In this document: in pieces, positions 8,441-17,290 of the stretch | Numbering within the stretch: position 1 is the stretch's first letter | How the letters are laid out: every line of letters starts with the position of its first letter | Source: Sphaerimonospora thailandensis | Lineage (GTDB): Bacteria; Actinomycetota; Actinomycetes; Streptosporangiales; Streptosporangiaceae | Reading direction: 5' to 3' | Assembly (NCBI RefSeq): GCF_016863115.1 | Contig: NZ_BOOG01000030.1 | Span: 1-64,000 of the forward strand | DNA: 64,000 bases | Made by a program: the position numbers and the translations under genes | Notes under the pieces: generated by a model | Seen by the model: the letters and a program-made list of their open reading frames with translations, nothing else | What the model was told of the DNA's origin: nothing | Databases searched by the model: none

Positions 8441-10531
8441 TCACGCCCGGATGCCTCTCGTGGACTCCACCACCTCCGTGAGCTTACGGCGCAGCGCCTC
8501 GTAGAACATGCTCAGTGGGAACTCATCGGGCAGCACGGCGTCCACCATGGCCTTCTGCTCGGCCGGCAGCGCGCGCCCCCCCTGCCGCCACACCGACGTG
8601 GGGTGCGGCTCGACGTACGTCGCGACGAGCTGGTGGGCGGCGAGCCAGTGCGCCGCCTTGGGCCGGTCGATGCCGTCGCGGTAGAGCTTGTCCACCTCGC
8701 CGCGCAGGTCGGCGACGCCGTCGGCCACGCGGGCCCAGTCGATGGTGAGCCGGTTGTCGGTCCAGCGGACGATGTCGCTCCGGTGCAGGTAGGCGAACAG
8801 GAGCTGGCCGCCGAGGCCGTCGTAGTTGCGGACCCGCTCACCGGTGATCGGGAAGCGGAACAGCCGGTCGAAGAGGATCGCGTACTGCACGTAGCGCGCG
8901 TGCGGCACGCCCGCCGCCTCCAGCTTCACCGCCTCGCCGAACGCGGTCAGGTCGCAGCGCAGCTCCTCCAGCGCGTACAGCCAGTACGGCATCCGCTGCT
9001 TGATCATGAACGGGTCGAACGGCAGGTCGCCGTGGCTGTGGGTCCGGTCGTGTACGAGGTCCCACAGGACGAAGGTGTCCTGGGCGAGGTCCTGCGAGGC
9101 GAGCAGACGGGCGGCGTCCGGCGGCAGCGCCAGCTTGAGCGTCCTGGCGGCGGCGGCGCTGACCGCGCGGAACCTCGCGGCCTCCCGATCACAGAAGATG
9201 GCACCCCAGGTGAAGCTCGACGGGGCCTGCCGTACCGCGACGGTCTCCGGGAACAGCACGGCGGAGTTCGTGTCGTAGCCCGAGGTGAAGCCCTCGAACA
9301 CGATCGGCACGAACATCGGGTTGTCGTAGCCGCCGCGTTCCAACTCGGCCAGCCAGTCGGGCCAGACCACCCGGATCCAGACAGCCTCGACATTGCGGTC
9401 GCTGTTGCCGTTCTGGGTGTACATCGGGAAGACGACCAGGTGCTCCAGCCCGTCGACCCGCTGGGTGTCGGGGTGGAAGGCATTCAGCGAGTCGAGAAAG
9501 TCCGGCACGCCCAGCCCGTCCGACACCCACATGCGGAAGTCGGCCACCACCGCGTCGAGGTAGTCGCGGTCGTGAGGGAAGGCCGGGGCGAGCGTGGTCA
9601 CGTGGTCGCAGATCCGGGAGATCAGCCCGGCCGCGCGGTCCCGGTCGCCGCTGATGGAGCCGTCCTTCGCCTGCAGCGGGCGCAACTCCTCTACGGCGGC
9701 CTTCAGCCGGGCGAACTCCGCCGCCACCTCTGCCCGCGGCGCCGTACGGGAGCGCCCGTCCTCGGGCATCCGAGCGGCCCAGGTGACGAGGTTGGCCCAC
9801 AGCTGGACGTGGTCGTGGTCGCCGATCGAGTCGTCGCCGAACAGGTCGGAGTCGGCCAGCACCACGACGCGGCCGCGGCCGTGCCGTACGGCTGCCGCCA
9901 GCGGGCGGCCGGCGGGGTCGGCGGTGGGTGAGGTCCGGAACAGGACGGTGGCGCCCTCGGGGAGGGCGGCGAGCGTTCCCGAGCGGTAGAAGCAGGCCCG
10001 GCCCGCCCGCGCCAGCAGGTCCTGCCCGTCCACGCCCGCGTCTGCTCCGTCCGATGGCGGCGTGCCGAGGACCCAGGTGGCGACCCTGTTGTGGCAGTTC
10101 GCGGGGTCCTGGACGGTCGCGTGCTCGACGGCGACGCCGAACCGGCCGAGCAGGTCGGCGAGGTTGCTGCCGTACTTGTCCTGCTCGCACTCGGCGAGCA
10201 CGACCAGCCCGCCGCCGGCGGCGACGTATGCCTCGACGGCGTCGATCTCATCGACGGTGAAGACCGGGCTCCCGGCGCCCGTGGTGCGCTCCCAGCGCTC
10301 CCCGGAGGGATGCGCGATCACGAAGACGTCGCACGTGTCGAGCAGGCCGGGTGTGACGGGGCCCTCGATGTGGGGACGGACGGTGTGGCCGAGCCGTCGC
10401 AGGACCTCGGCGGCCTTCACGTAGCCGCTGTCGTCGGGATGCGCCGGATTGATGACCTCGGCGATCTCACGCCGGATCGTCCATGCCTCGCTGTGCGCCT
10501 CGTCGAACAGGACCGCCGGGAAGGCCTTCAT
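8441..10531 (-). CDS. DUF6421 family protein
   Basis: About 696 residues. The ATG at 10531 is preceded by GGGAG at 7-base spacing. The N-terminal 230 residues look like a ThuA/glutamine-amidotransferase-like Rossmann domain (FDEAHSEAWTI, DVFVIAHPSGE, VVVLADSDLFGDDSIGDHDH). The remaining 450 residues form a large conserved region with no recognised motif, including HDRTHSHGDLPFDPFMIKQR and EELRCDLTAFGEA, whose His/Asp/Glu density could be a metal site. I recognise the family as DUF6421 but know no biochemical function. It is first in an operon with an SDR and a threonine-aldolase-like enzyme, so it is probably an enzyme of the same pathway. Confidence 0.8.
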   Translation of the reverse strand: MKAFPAVLFDEAHSEAWTIRREIAEVINPAHPDDSGYVKAAEVLRRLGHTVRPHIEGPVTPGLLDTCDVFVIAHPSGERWERTTGAGSPVFTVDEIDAVEAYVAAGGGLVVLAECEQDKYGSNLADLLGRFGVAVEHATVQDPANCHNRVATWVLGTPPSDGADAGVDGQDLLARAGRACFYRSGTLAALPEGATVLFRTSPTADPAGRPLAAAVRHGRGRVVVLADSDLFGDDSIGDHDHVQLWANLVTWAARMPEDGRSRTAPRAEVAAEFARLKAAVEELRPLQAKDGSISGDRDRAAGLISRICDHVTTLAPAFPHDRDYLDAVVADFRMWVSDGLGVPDFLDSLNAFHPDTQRVDGLEHLVVFPMYTQNGNSDRNVEAVWIRVVWPDWLAELERGGYDNPMFVPIVFEGFTSGYDTNSAVLFPETVAVRQAPSSFTWGAIFCDREAARFRAVSAAAARTLKLALPPDAARLLASQDLAQDTFVLWDLVHDRTHSHGDLPFDPFMIKQRMPYWLYALEELRCDLTAFGEAVKLEAAGVPHARYVQYAILFDRLFRFPITGERVRNYDGLGGQLLFAYLHRSDIVRWTDNRLTIDWARVADGVADLRGEVDKLYRDGIDRPKAAHWLAAHQLVATYVEPHPTSVWRQGGRALPAEQKAMVDAVLPDEFPLSMFYEALRRKLTEVVESTRGIRA

Positions 10532-10705
10532 AAAACATCTCCCGTTTAGTGAGCCATCTTCCAAAAAATATACACAAAGACCGGGCTTCAGCGATAAGTC
10601 AGTCGTACGGATGACGTCGGATCACTCTGACGGCGGATGTGCCGCATCCGGGCCGTCACCTATGGTCCCCGGCCGTACAAGAGACGACCCGAAAGGGAAA
10701 GATCG

Positions 10706-11428
10706 ATGTTCAAGCCGTCCGACTCGGTGGCCTTCCGGCGCTCGGTCATCGCAGCGACGCTCATCGCCTCGCCGGTCCTCCAGCTCGTCGCGAACCTGGT
10801 GGATCCGGGGACGTGGGGCGATGACCGCGAGGTGGTCAGTTATGGCGACAATCCGGCGCTGGCGCAACTCCAGTCCGCCCTCTACCACTGGAGCTGGTTG
10901 CTCCTGCCGCTGGCCGTGATCGGCCTGACGCACCTGACCCGCCGCCGCGGCGCCGTGCTGGGCCACATCGGAGGCGCGTTCGCCGTGCTGGGTTTCCTCA
11001 ACCTCTCGGCACTGCTGATGGGCGACCCGGTGCAGTGGTGGTTCGGCCGGCACTACCCGCCGGACCAGGCGGAGAAGCTGTTCGACGAGGTGTTCGACCT
11101 GCCCGGGGTAATATTCGGGTTCCAGCTCCCGTGGGTGTTCCTCGGACCGATCGGCCTGTTCCTGTTCCTGATCGCCCTGACCCGCGCCGGATTCGTCCGC
11201 TGGTGGGTCCCCGTGACGGGACTGCTGGTCTGGATCCTCCCGAACGTCATGGACTATGGCCCGCTCAGCCTGCTCTGGAGCGGCGGCAACCTCCTGGTGC
11301 TCGGCTACCTCGGGCTGCGGGTGCTGCGGATGAGCGACGCCGAGTGGGCCGCGCACTATCCGAAGGGCTACCCGTCCGCCGATCCGGGGGCGACCACGCC
11401 CGACTCGTACGCGAACACGACCGCCTGA
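10706..11428 (+). CDS. multi-pass membrane protein, function unknown
   Basis: 240 residues from the ATG at 10706 (MFKPSDSVAFRRS; GGGAAAG upstream). About six hydrophobic segments alternate with short loops, including WSWLLLPLAVIGLTHL and GPIGLFLFLIALTRAG. A short soluble tail follows (MSDAEWAAHYPKGYP). No catalytic motif was seen. The family resembles unnamed actinobacterial integral membrane proteins. The 3' end overlaps the convergent response regulator by 61 bases. Confidence 0.75.
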   Translation: MFKPSDSVAFRRSVIAATLIASPVLQLVANLVDPGTWGDDREVVSYGDNPALAQLQSALYHWSWLLLPLAVIGLTHLTRRRGAVLGHIGGAFAVLGFLNLSALLMGDPVQWWFGRHYPPDQAEKLFDEVFDLPGVIFGFQLPWVFLGPIGLFLFLIALTRAGFVRWWVPVTGLLVWILPNVMDYGPLSLLWSGGNLLVLGYLGLRVLRMSDAEWAAHYPKGYPSADPGATTPDSYANTTA

Positions 11429-12030
11429 GCCCGGTCACGCAGGTTCAGCTTCATGAGCACGCGGGCGACATGGGTCTTCACCGTGGCCTCGCCGACGAAG
11501 AGCGCCTTGGCGATCTCGGCGTTGGTGAGACCACGGGCGAGCATCCGCAGGACCTCGAGCTCACGCGGGGTGAGCTCCGACAGCTGTGGCGGGCGCACCG
11601 GCTCGCGCCGCCCGGCGAAAGAGGCGATCACCCGGGTCGTGACGGCCGGGTCGAGCAGCCCGTCGCCGGCCGCGACGACCCGGATGGCCGCCACGAGCTG
11701 CTCGGGGGGCGACACCTTCAGCAGGAAGCCGCTGGTGCCGGCGCGCAGCGCGGCGTACAGGTTCTCGTCGGTGTCGAACGTGGTGAGCATGATGATTTTG
11801 GGAGGGTGCGGCGTGTCGAGCAGCCGCCTGGCCGCGCTGAGCCCGTCCATCCGGGGCATCGAGATGTCCATGAGCACGATGTCCGGCCGGAGCCGCTGCG
11901 CCACCGCCACCGCCTCGACGCCGTCGCCCGCCTCGCCGACGACCTCCATGCCGGGCTCGCTCTCGACCACCATGCGCAGGCCCGCCCGGACCATCACCTG
12001 GTCGTCGGCCAGGACGACGCGGATCGTCAC
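11368..12030 (-). CDS. NarL/LuxR-family response regulator
   Basis: 220 residues. The receiver domain (about 1-120) has acidic residues ADDQ, the phospho-acceptor Asp in DIVLMDISMPRMDG, and the switch Thr and Lys (MLTTFD, GFLLKVS). The LuxR helix-turn-helix (about 150-210) reads LTPRELEVLRMLARGLTNAEIAK. The GTG start at 12030 overlaps by 4 bases (GTGA) a tiny frame resembling the N-terminus of a sensor kinase. No intact kinase is adjacent, so it is either orphaned or served by a distant kinase. Confidence 0.9.
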   Translation of the reverse strand: MTIRVVLADDQVMVRAGLRMVVESEPGMEVVGEAGDGVEAVAVAQRLRPDIVLMDISMPRMDGLSAARRLLDTPHPPKIIMLTTFDTDENLYAALRAGTSGFLLKVSPPEQLVAAIRVVAAGDGLLDPAVTTRVIASFAGRREPVRPPQLSELTPRELEVLRMLARGLTNAEIAKALFVGEATVKTHVARVLMKLNLRDRAQAVVFAYESGVVAPGSADG

Positions 12031-12164
12031 TTCGTGACCTCACTCATCGTCGCCCCCTGGGAGATCGGCGGCGCGGTCGCCACGGTGAACGCCTCCAGTG
12101 TGCCCAGAGCCATGATGGCGAAGCCGATCAGCAGGTCGGTCCGGGGAAGGCGGGAAGGCAGCAT
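12027..12164 (-). pseudogene. remnant of a sensor histidine kinase, N-terminal membrane helix only
   Basis: A 45-residue frame (MLPSRLPRTDLLIGFAIMAL ...) gives one membrane helix of the kind that opens actinobacterial sensor kinases. It then passes straight into SEVTK and a stop that overlaps the response-regulator GTG. The dimerisation/phosphoacceptor and ATPase domains are absent. This matches an internal deletion that kept both kinase ends and its coupling to the regulator. The sequence GATTAATG lies about 12 bases upstream of the ATG and could be a -10 for a leaderless transcript. An alternative reading is a true small membrane peptide. Confidence 0.5.
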
Positions 12165-12357
12165 GAACCGAACATTAATCGCTTTCCGGGCGAGCGCGCA
12201 TGGACGGCGGCATGGCGCAATCCGACTGCAAGCGTGCGGCAAGCGCCATGGAGATCAATGGGCTGTATCAACATAGTGTCGGCACGGCTCCAGACCTTGT
12301 CCGGCACCGCCGCCGTTGAGACCCTTGGTCTGTTCCCACCAGGCATAGGAGGCCGGG

Positions 12358-13950
12358 ATGCCCCGCCTGTACAAACTTCTCGCGGTGCCGGTGGCCCATA
12401 GCGCGATCGCGGCGCCCCTGCTCGCGGCACCCCTGGTGGCGCCCCTGCCGATGCATCCCCACCCGAGCGGATCCACCGACCGCGTGACGCCCGGAGCCGT
12501 GCGGGTGGAGTCGTCCTCGCACGTGTCGGTCACGCTGCTCGACGACCGGAGCATCATCAAGCAGATCGTCAGAGAGTACGACACCGAACTGGCCAAGGGC
12601 AGCGGCTTCACCGTCACCCCCGACGGCGTCGTCGTCACCGCCACCCAGGTGGTGCGGACCGACCGCGATCCCAGGGTCTACGCCGCCAATCGGGTGTTCG
12701 CCGAGTATTTCAAGGTGAAGATCCCGGCGGACTTCCAACGGCACACGCTCGACGACCCCGACCTCAACCGCAGGCTCCAGGCCTGTTATCCGCCGCAGAA
12801 GACCGACTCGACCTGCATCGCCCAGGTCACCACGAACGTGGCGGTCTTCCCGTACCTTGATCCCCCCGCGCCCGGCGGCCTGCCCGCGCAGATCCTGACG
12901 ACGGGCGCGGCCCCGACCGCTCCCGCGGTGCTCAAGGTCACCAAGGGCGGCGAGAAGGCGACCCTGCCCACCGTGCCGCTCGGGACCGCCCTCGGCGGCG
13001 CCGTCGAGTCGACCGACGTGATGACGCTCACCGGCAGACCATCGGCGAAGCTGCCGCCCAAGCTGGACACGGCGCATCTGGATCCCCCGGGCAGCCGGAC
13101 CTTCAAGGAGAAGGAGAAGGACAAGGTCGCCACCCTGCTGAAGAACGGGGCCGCGGGCGCCGCGCTCATCGACGACGGCAAGAGCGAGGTGATCGGGCTG
13201 CTCGCCGGCGGCGGCGACGTCCCGACGACGGTCACCCCGGTCGAGGAGATCCGCACCGCGCTGGTGACGGCCGGTGTGACCCCGCGCCGCGGGCCGGTCG
13301 ACAACGTCTATGAGACCGCCCTCGCCTCCTACCACAACAAGCAGTTCGCCAACGCGATCCCGGTGCTGCAGCAGGTGCTGAACCTGCGCTCCGACCACGC
13401 CGTCGCGATCGACCACCTGAAGGAGGCCAGAGCGAAGGCGGGCACCGGCGAGGACAAGGGCGGCGCCGCGGCCAAGCCCACCGCCGTGCCGGCCGAGGAG
13501 ACGTCCGCCACGTCCCCGCTGATTCCGTTGGCCGGCGGCCTGGCGGTCCTGGCGGTGCTCGCCGGTGTGGCCGTGCCGCTGGTGCGGCGCAGGCGAGCGG
13601 CCGCGGCACAGGCCTCCGAAACGCCGCCGCAGACGGCGGAGTCATGGCCCACGCACGCGGTCACGCAGGTCATCGGCCAGCCCGGCCCGGCCGGGAACGT
13701 CGCGAGCGCCGACCCCTCACCGCCGGGTGGGACCTCCCAGCCCTCGGTTCCGTCCCAGCCCTCTGTCCCCTCCGCGCCCTCTGTCCCCTCCCAGCCCTCT
13801 GTCCCCTCCGTGGCTTCTGTCCCCTCCAGACCTCCGGTCATCTCCGGGCCTTCCGGGCAACCGCAGATGAGCTTCTGCACCCAGTGCGGCATGCGGCTGG
13901 GCCAGGGGCACCGTTTCTGCGGCTTCTGCGGCAACCCAGTGGATTCATGA
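12358..13950 (+). CDS. membrane protein with catalytically dead trypsin-like domain and C-terminal zinc ribbon
   Basis: 530 residues; AGGAGG precedes the ATG at 5 bases. A signal/anchor region is followed by a trypsin/HtrA-like domain (about residues 55-300). It begins GSGFTVTPDGVVVTATQVV, where the catalytic His is replaced by Gln, and its would-be serine loop reads GAAGAALIDDG, so the nucleophile is Ala. A short TPR-like helical segment (YETALASYHNKQFANAIPVL) precedes one membrane helix at about 385-405. Next come a repetitive Pro/Ser region (QPSVPS units) and a zinc ribbon (CTQCG ... CGFCG). The next gene, a Ser/Thr kinase, starts one base after the stop, so this may be a kinase partner or substrate. 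Confidence 0.75.
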   Translation: MPRLYKLLAVPVAHSAIAAPLLAAPLVAPLPMHPHPSGSTDRVTPGAVRVESSSHVSVTLLDDRSIIKQIVREYDTELAKGSGFTVTPDGVVVTATQVVRTDRDPRVYAANRVFAEYFKVKIPADFQRHTLDDPDLNRRLQACYPPQKTDSTCIAQVTTNVAVFPYLDPPAPGGLPAQILTTGAAPTAPAVLKVTKGGEKATLPTVPLGTALGGAVESTDVMTLTGRPSAKLPPKLDTAHLDPPGSRTFKEKEKDKVATLLKNGAAGAALIDDGKSEVIGLLAGGGDVPTTVTPVEEIRTALVTAGVTPRRGPVDNVYETALASYHNKQFANAIPVLQQVLNLRSDHAVAIDHLKEARAKAGTGEDKGGAAAKPTAVPAEETSATSPLIPLAGGLAVLAVLAGVAVPLVRRRRAAAAQASETPPQTAESWPTHAVTQVIGQPGPAGNVASADPSPPGGTSQPSVPSQPSVPSAPSVPSQPSVPSVASVPSRPPVISGPSGQPQMSFCTQCGMRLGQGHRFCGFCGNPVDS

Positions 13951-13951
13951 C

Positions 13952-15748
13952 ATGACGGACACTCCCCCGATGCCGCCGCTGACCGGCCGTCAGCTCGGCG
14001 ACTACCTGATCGAGGCGGTCGTCGGGCGAGGCGGCATGGCCACCGTCTACCGCGCGCGGGACCAGCGGCTGGGCCGGGCGGTGGCCCTGAAGATCCTCGC
14101 GCCGCAGTTGTCGCACGACGGGCGCTTCCGTGAGCGGTTCGTACGGGAGTCACGGCTGGTGGCGAGCCTCGACCACCCCAACATCATCCCGGTCTACGAG
14201 GCGGGCGAGCGCGACGACCTGCTGTTCATCGCCATGCGCTACGTCGAAGGCAGCGACCTGCGCAAGCTCGCCCAGGCGAGCGGTCCGCTGCCGGTGGCCC
14301 GGGCCAACACGCTGTTCACCCAGATCGCCGCCGCGCTGGACGCCGCGCACGCCGGCGGGCTGGTGCACCGCGACGTGAAGCCCGCCAACATCCTGGTGAC
14401 CCAGGCCGACCACGTCTACCTGACCGACTTCGGGCTGACCAAGAGCTCGTCGGCCGAGGCGGGGCTGACCAGCCACGGGCATTTCATGGGGACTCCCCGT
14501 TACGTCGCCCCGGAGCAGATCCGCGGGCTCGCGGTGGACGGCCGCAGCGACCTCTACGCGTTCGCCTGCGTGGTCTACGAGGCGCTCGCCGGGCAGCCGC
14601 CGTTCCAGCGCGACACCGAGTTGGCGCTGCTGTACGCCCACGTCTCCCATGACCCGCCACCGCTCACGCCGTACCGTCCCGACCTGCCGCACACGGTCAA
14701 CCCGGTGCTGGCGCGGGCCCTGGCGAAAGACCCGGCCGAGCGGTATCCGACCTGCCGGGAGTTCGTCTCCGCACTCCGCGACGCCATCAGCGGCGGCGAA
14801 CAGCAGGCGGCCGGCGCAGCGGGCGCAGCGGGCGCAGCGGGCGCGCAACCCTCCCCGCAGTGGCGATCGCCGCAGCCGCCGGAGCCGTACCAGGCCCAGC
14901 CGCCCGTACAGTCGCATCCGCTCACGCACTCCCCGTCTCACCCGCAGTCCTACTCGCCAACCCTGCCGTCTCCGGCCGGCTCCGTGCAGTCGTACCCGCC
15001 GGTGGCGCCGGGGCCGGCATCCCACCCCTCTCACCCGACCCATCTCCCATATCCCTCCCATCCGTCCCATGCGTCGCAGCCGCCGGTCTCCCCGGGACGG
15101 CGGGCGGCGGCCGGTGGCGGCCGGCGTAGGCTCCCGCTCGGACCGCTGATCGGCGGCCTGGCCGTGCTGCTGTCGGTCGCGGTGGCGGCCGCCCTGATCC
15201 TCACCAAGGGCGGCGACACCGCCGCCACCTGGAACACCTATCCGGGGAGCACGGCCGCGCCGTTCACCATGGCCTACCCGTCGACCTGGGGACAGGCCAG
15301 GACCAACGCCGACCAGTGGATGATCGCCTCACCGGCCGTCGACGAGTTCGACGCGCTGTTCGCCGTGCCCGGCAACACCGACTGGTCGAAGGTCGACCCG
15401 GTGATCACGAACCAGCCGGACCGCGCGGTCGGCGTCTTCGCTCAGGTGAGCAACACGCTCAGCACCTCCGACTCCCCGATGGAGCTCCAGCAGAGCCTGG
15501 AGTCGTCGCTCCCGGGAACGGTCGGCTACACCGGTGCTCCGATGCCGACGACCGTGGGCGGCCAACCGGGCTTCAGGCTGGACGGAGTGCTCGGCGACCC
15601 GGCGCAGAGCGGCCGCCGCCTCGACTTCACCGCCTATCTCGTACGGCAGGGCCAGGACGAGAGGGCGGTGCTGATCACCTTCTTCTGCGCGCGCTGCGAC
15701 CCGCAGCTCATCGATCACATGGTCAACACGGTCGCCTTCACCAACTGA
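13952..15748 (+). CDS. transmembrane Ser/Thr protein kinase (PknB-like)
   Basis: 598 residues. The kinase domain (about 16-275) has a glycine loop VVGRGGMATVYRA, catalytic Lys in VALKIL, HRDVKPANILV, and DFG. Then come an Ala/Gly repeat, a long Pro/Ser/His-rich juxtamembrane segment, one membrane helix (LIGGLAVLLSVAVAAALIL, about 395-415) and an extracytoplasmic sensor of about 180 residues with no PASTA repeats (it contains paired Cys in FFCARCDPQ). The sensor region resembles lipoprotein-like stress sensors, and its ligand is unknown. It is co-transcribed with the upstream zinc-ribbon protein (1-base gap). Confidence 0.92.
   Translation: MTDTPPMPPLTGRQLGDYLIEAVVGRGGMATVYRARDQRLGRAVALKILAPQLSHDGRFRERFVRESRLVASLDHPNIIPVYEAGERDDLLFIAMRYVEGSDLRKLAQASGPLPVARANTLFTQIAAALDAAHAGGLVHRDVKPANILVTQADHVYLTDFGLTKSSSAEAGLTSHGHFMGTPRYVAPEQIRGLAVDGRSDLYAFACVVYEALAGQPPFQRDTELALLYAHVSHDPPPLTPYRPDLPHTVNPVLARALAKDPAERYPTCREFVSALRDAISGGEQQAAGAAGAAGAAGAQPSPQWRSPQPPEPYQAQPPVQSHPLTHSPSHPQSYSPTLPSPAGSVQSYPPVAPGPASHPSHPTHLPYPSHPSHASQPPVSPGRRAAAGGGRRRLPLGPLIGGLAVLLSVAVAAALILTKGGDTAATWNTYPGSTAAPFTMAYPSTWGQARTNADQWMIASPAVDEFDALFAVPGNTDWSKVDPVITNQPDRAVGVFAQVSNTLSTSDSPMELQQSLESSLPGTVGYTGAPMPTTVGGQPGFRLDGVLGDPAQSGRRLDFTAYLVRQGQDERAVLITFFCARCDPQLIDHMVNTVAFTN
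14813..14839. repeat. 9-bp tandem repeat in the kinase gene
   Basis: ggcgcagcg occurs three times in tandem, adding Ala-Ala-Gly-type residues to the linker just after the kinase domain. It is in frame and a probable length-variable linker. Confidence 0.85.
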
Positions 15749-15767
15749 CGGGCCCCGGCCGTCGCTG

Positions 15768-16490
15768 TCAGTGCGGCACGACCGGCGACCTGGCGGCGGC
15801 ACGGCGGCGCCAGTCGTGCGCGCCGTCGGCGACCGCGTGATGTACGGCGCGGGCGATCCGCGCTCCCCACTCCGAGCGGGGGCCGCCGAACAGCTCCTGC
15901 GGGCCCTCCTCCCGCACGGCCACGCACACGGCGTCCGAGGCGGTGCCGGTGCAGGGGAATCCCACCTCGATCAGTGCCTGGGTCTTGGCCTCCGTGACCG
16001 TCATGACCGCGTTGACCAGAGCCGCGTCGCACAGCGCCACCGGGACGGCGACGATGATGTTGATCGTTCCCGGCCGTACGGCGATCGCGTCCGATGCGGC
16101 ATACGTCGCGGCATCCGTCGCGGCATCCGACGACGCGGCGGCCCAGGTGGGGGTGCCCAGGCCGACGGTGGCCAGGGCCTCCACTCCCCCGTCGGCGGCC
16201 CACGTGCGGTGCTCGACCATCGCGGCGGTCAGCATCCCGACGCCGGAGCCTTCCGGCCCCATCTCGATCAGATGCTCCACCGGGTCCATCCGCGCGTAGT
16301 CCTTGCCGACCTGGGCGTTCAGCACCCACTCCCGGGGCCCGATCCCGCCGCCGAGCATCGCCGAGGAGATCATGCGCCAGCCGGGCCCGAACCGCCACAG
16401 GATCGTGCCCATCCGCATGCCGTCCTCCATGCGGAAGGTCAGCGACAGCGATCCCTGAGCCGGCCCCGAGGCCCGGGCCGGGGCGGTCAC
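15768..16490 (-). CDS. cbiZ: adenosylcobinamide amidohydrolase
   Basis: 240 residues, CbiZ family. The family cleaves adenosylcobinamide (or pseudocobalamin) to adenosylcobyric acid so that imported corrinoids can be rebuilt into cobalamin. Typical sequence: SSAMLGGGIGPREWVLNAQV near the N-terminus, EALATVGLG, GTINIIVAV, and MTVTEAKTQALIE. The GTG start at 16490 overlaps the stop of the ABC ATPase gene by 4 bases (GTGA). As the last gene of the riboswitch-controlled btuF-btuC-btuD operon, its context strongly supports corrinoid salvage. Confidence 0.92.
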   Translation of the reverse strand: MTAPARASGPAQGSLSLTFRMEDGMRMGTILWRFGPGWRMISSAMLGGGIGPREWVLNAQVGKDYARMDPVEHLIEMGPEGSGVGMLTAAMVEHRTWAADGGVEALATVGLGTPTWAAASSDAATDAATYAASDAIAVRPGTINIIVAVPVALCDAALVNAVMTVTEAKTQALIEVGFPCTGTASDAVCVAVREEGPQELFGGPRSEWGARIARAVHHAVADGAHDWRRRAAARSPVVPH

Positions 16491-17290
16491 CGTTCCTCCG
16501 GCCGGGTCAGGTGCACCAGCGGCCGGCCGTCCGCGCCGGGCTCGACCCGGACGTGCGCCCCGAAGTGCCGGGCGAGCAGCGGCTCGGTCAGCACCTGTTT
16601 GGGCGGCCCGGAGGCGACGGCACGGCCGGGGGCGAGCAGGACCAGCGTGTCGGCGTACTGCCCGGCCAGGTTCAGGTCGTGCAGCGTCGTCACGACGGTC
16701 AGCCTGTCGGCCAGACGCAGCCGGTCGACGAGCTCGAGCACCTGCTGCTGGTGGCCGAGGTCGAGAGCGGTGGTCGGCTCGTCGAGCAGCAGCACCGGGG
16801 CCTGCTGGGTCAGCGCGCGGGCCAGCACGACCCGCTGCCGTTCGCCGCCCGACAGGTGGCCGAGCCGCCGGGACGCGAAACCGGTCAGGTCGAGCCGCTC
16901 CAGCACCGACTCCGTCACCTCGCGGTCGCGGGCGCTCTCCCGGCCCAGATAGGGGATGTACGGCGTACGGCCCAGCAGCGCGTAGTCGTACACGCTCATG
17001 TCCGGGGGGAGGAGCGGGTTCTGCGGCGCGTAGGCGATCAGGCGGGCCCGGGGGCGGGGGCGCAGGCGACGCGCGCGGACGCCGTCCACGAGCACCTCTC
17101 CCGTGCAGGCGATCAGTCCCGCCATGGCTCTGAGCAGGGTCGACTTGCCGGCGCCGTTCGGCCCGATGATGGTCAGCCACTCGCCGCAGCCGACCGACAG
17201 CCCGACGTCGGCGAGCACCTCCCGCTCGCCGAGCATCACGCCGAGGCCGCGCACCTCGATCCCGCCCGACCCCTCGATCCCGCCGCTCAT
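16487..17290 (-). CDS. btuD: corrinoid ABC transporter ATP-binding protein
   Basis: 267 residues: Walker A GPNGAGKS, Q-loop APQNPLLPP, signature LSGGERQR, Walker B VLLLDEPT, and H-loop TTLHDLN. The ATG at 17290 overlaps the permease stop by 4 bases (ATGA). Sequence alone cannot separate B12 from siderophore importers of this class. The cobalamin riboswitch and cbiZ in the same operon point to corrinoids. Confidence 0.93.
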   Translation of the reverse strand: MSGGIEGSGGIEVRGLGVMLGEREVLADVGLSVGCGEWLTIIGPNGAGKSTLLRAMAGLIACTGEVLVDGVRARRLRPRPRARLIAYAPQNPLLPPDMSVYDYALLGRTPYIPYLGRESARDREVTESVLERLDLTGFASRRLGHLSGGERQRVVLARALTQQAPVLLLDEPTTALDLGHQQQVLELVDRLRLADRLTVVTTLHDLNLAGQYADTLVLLAPGRAVASGPPKQVLTEPLLARHFGAHVRVEPGADGRPLVHLTRPEER

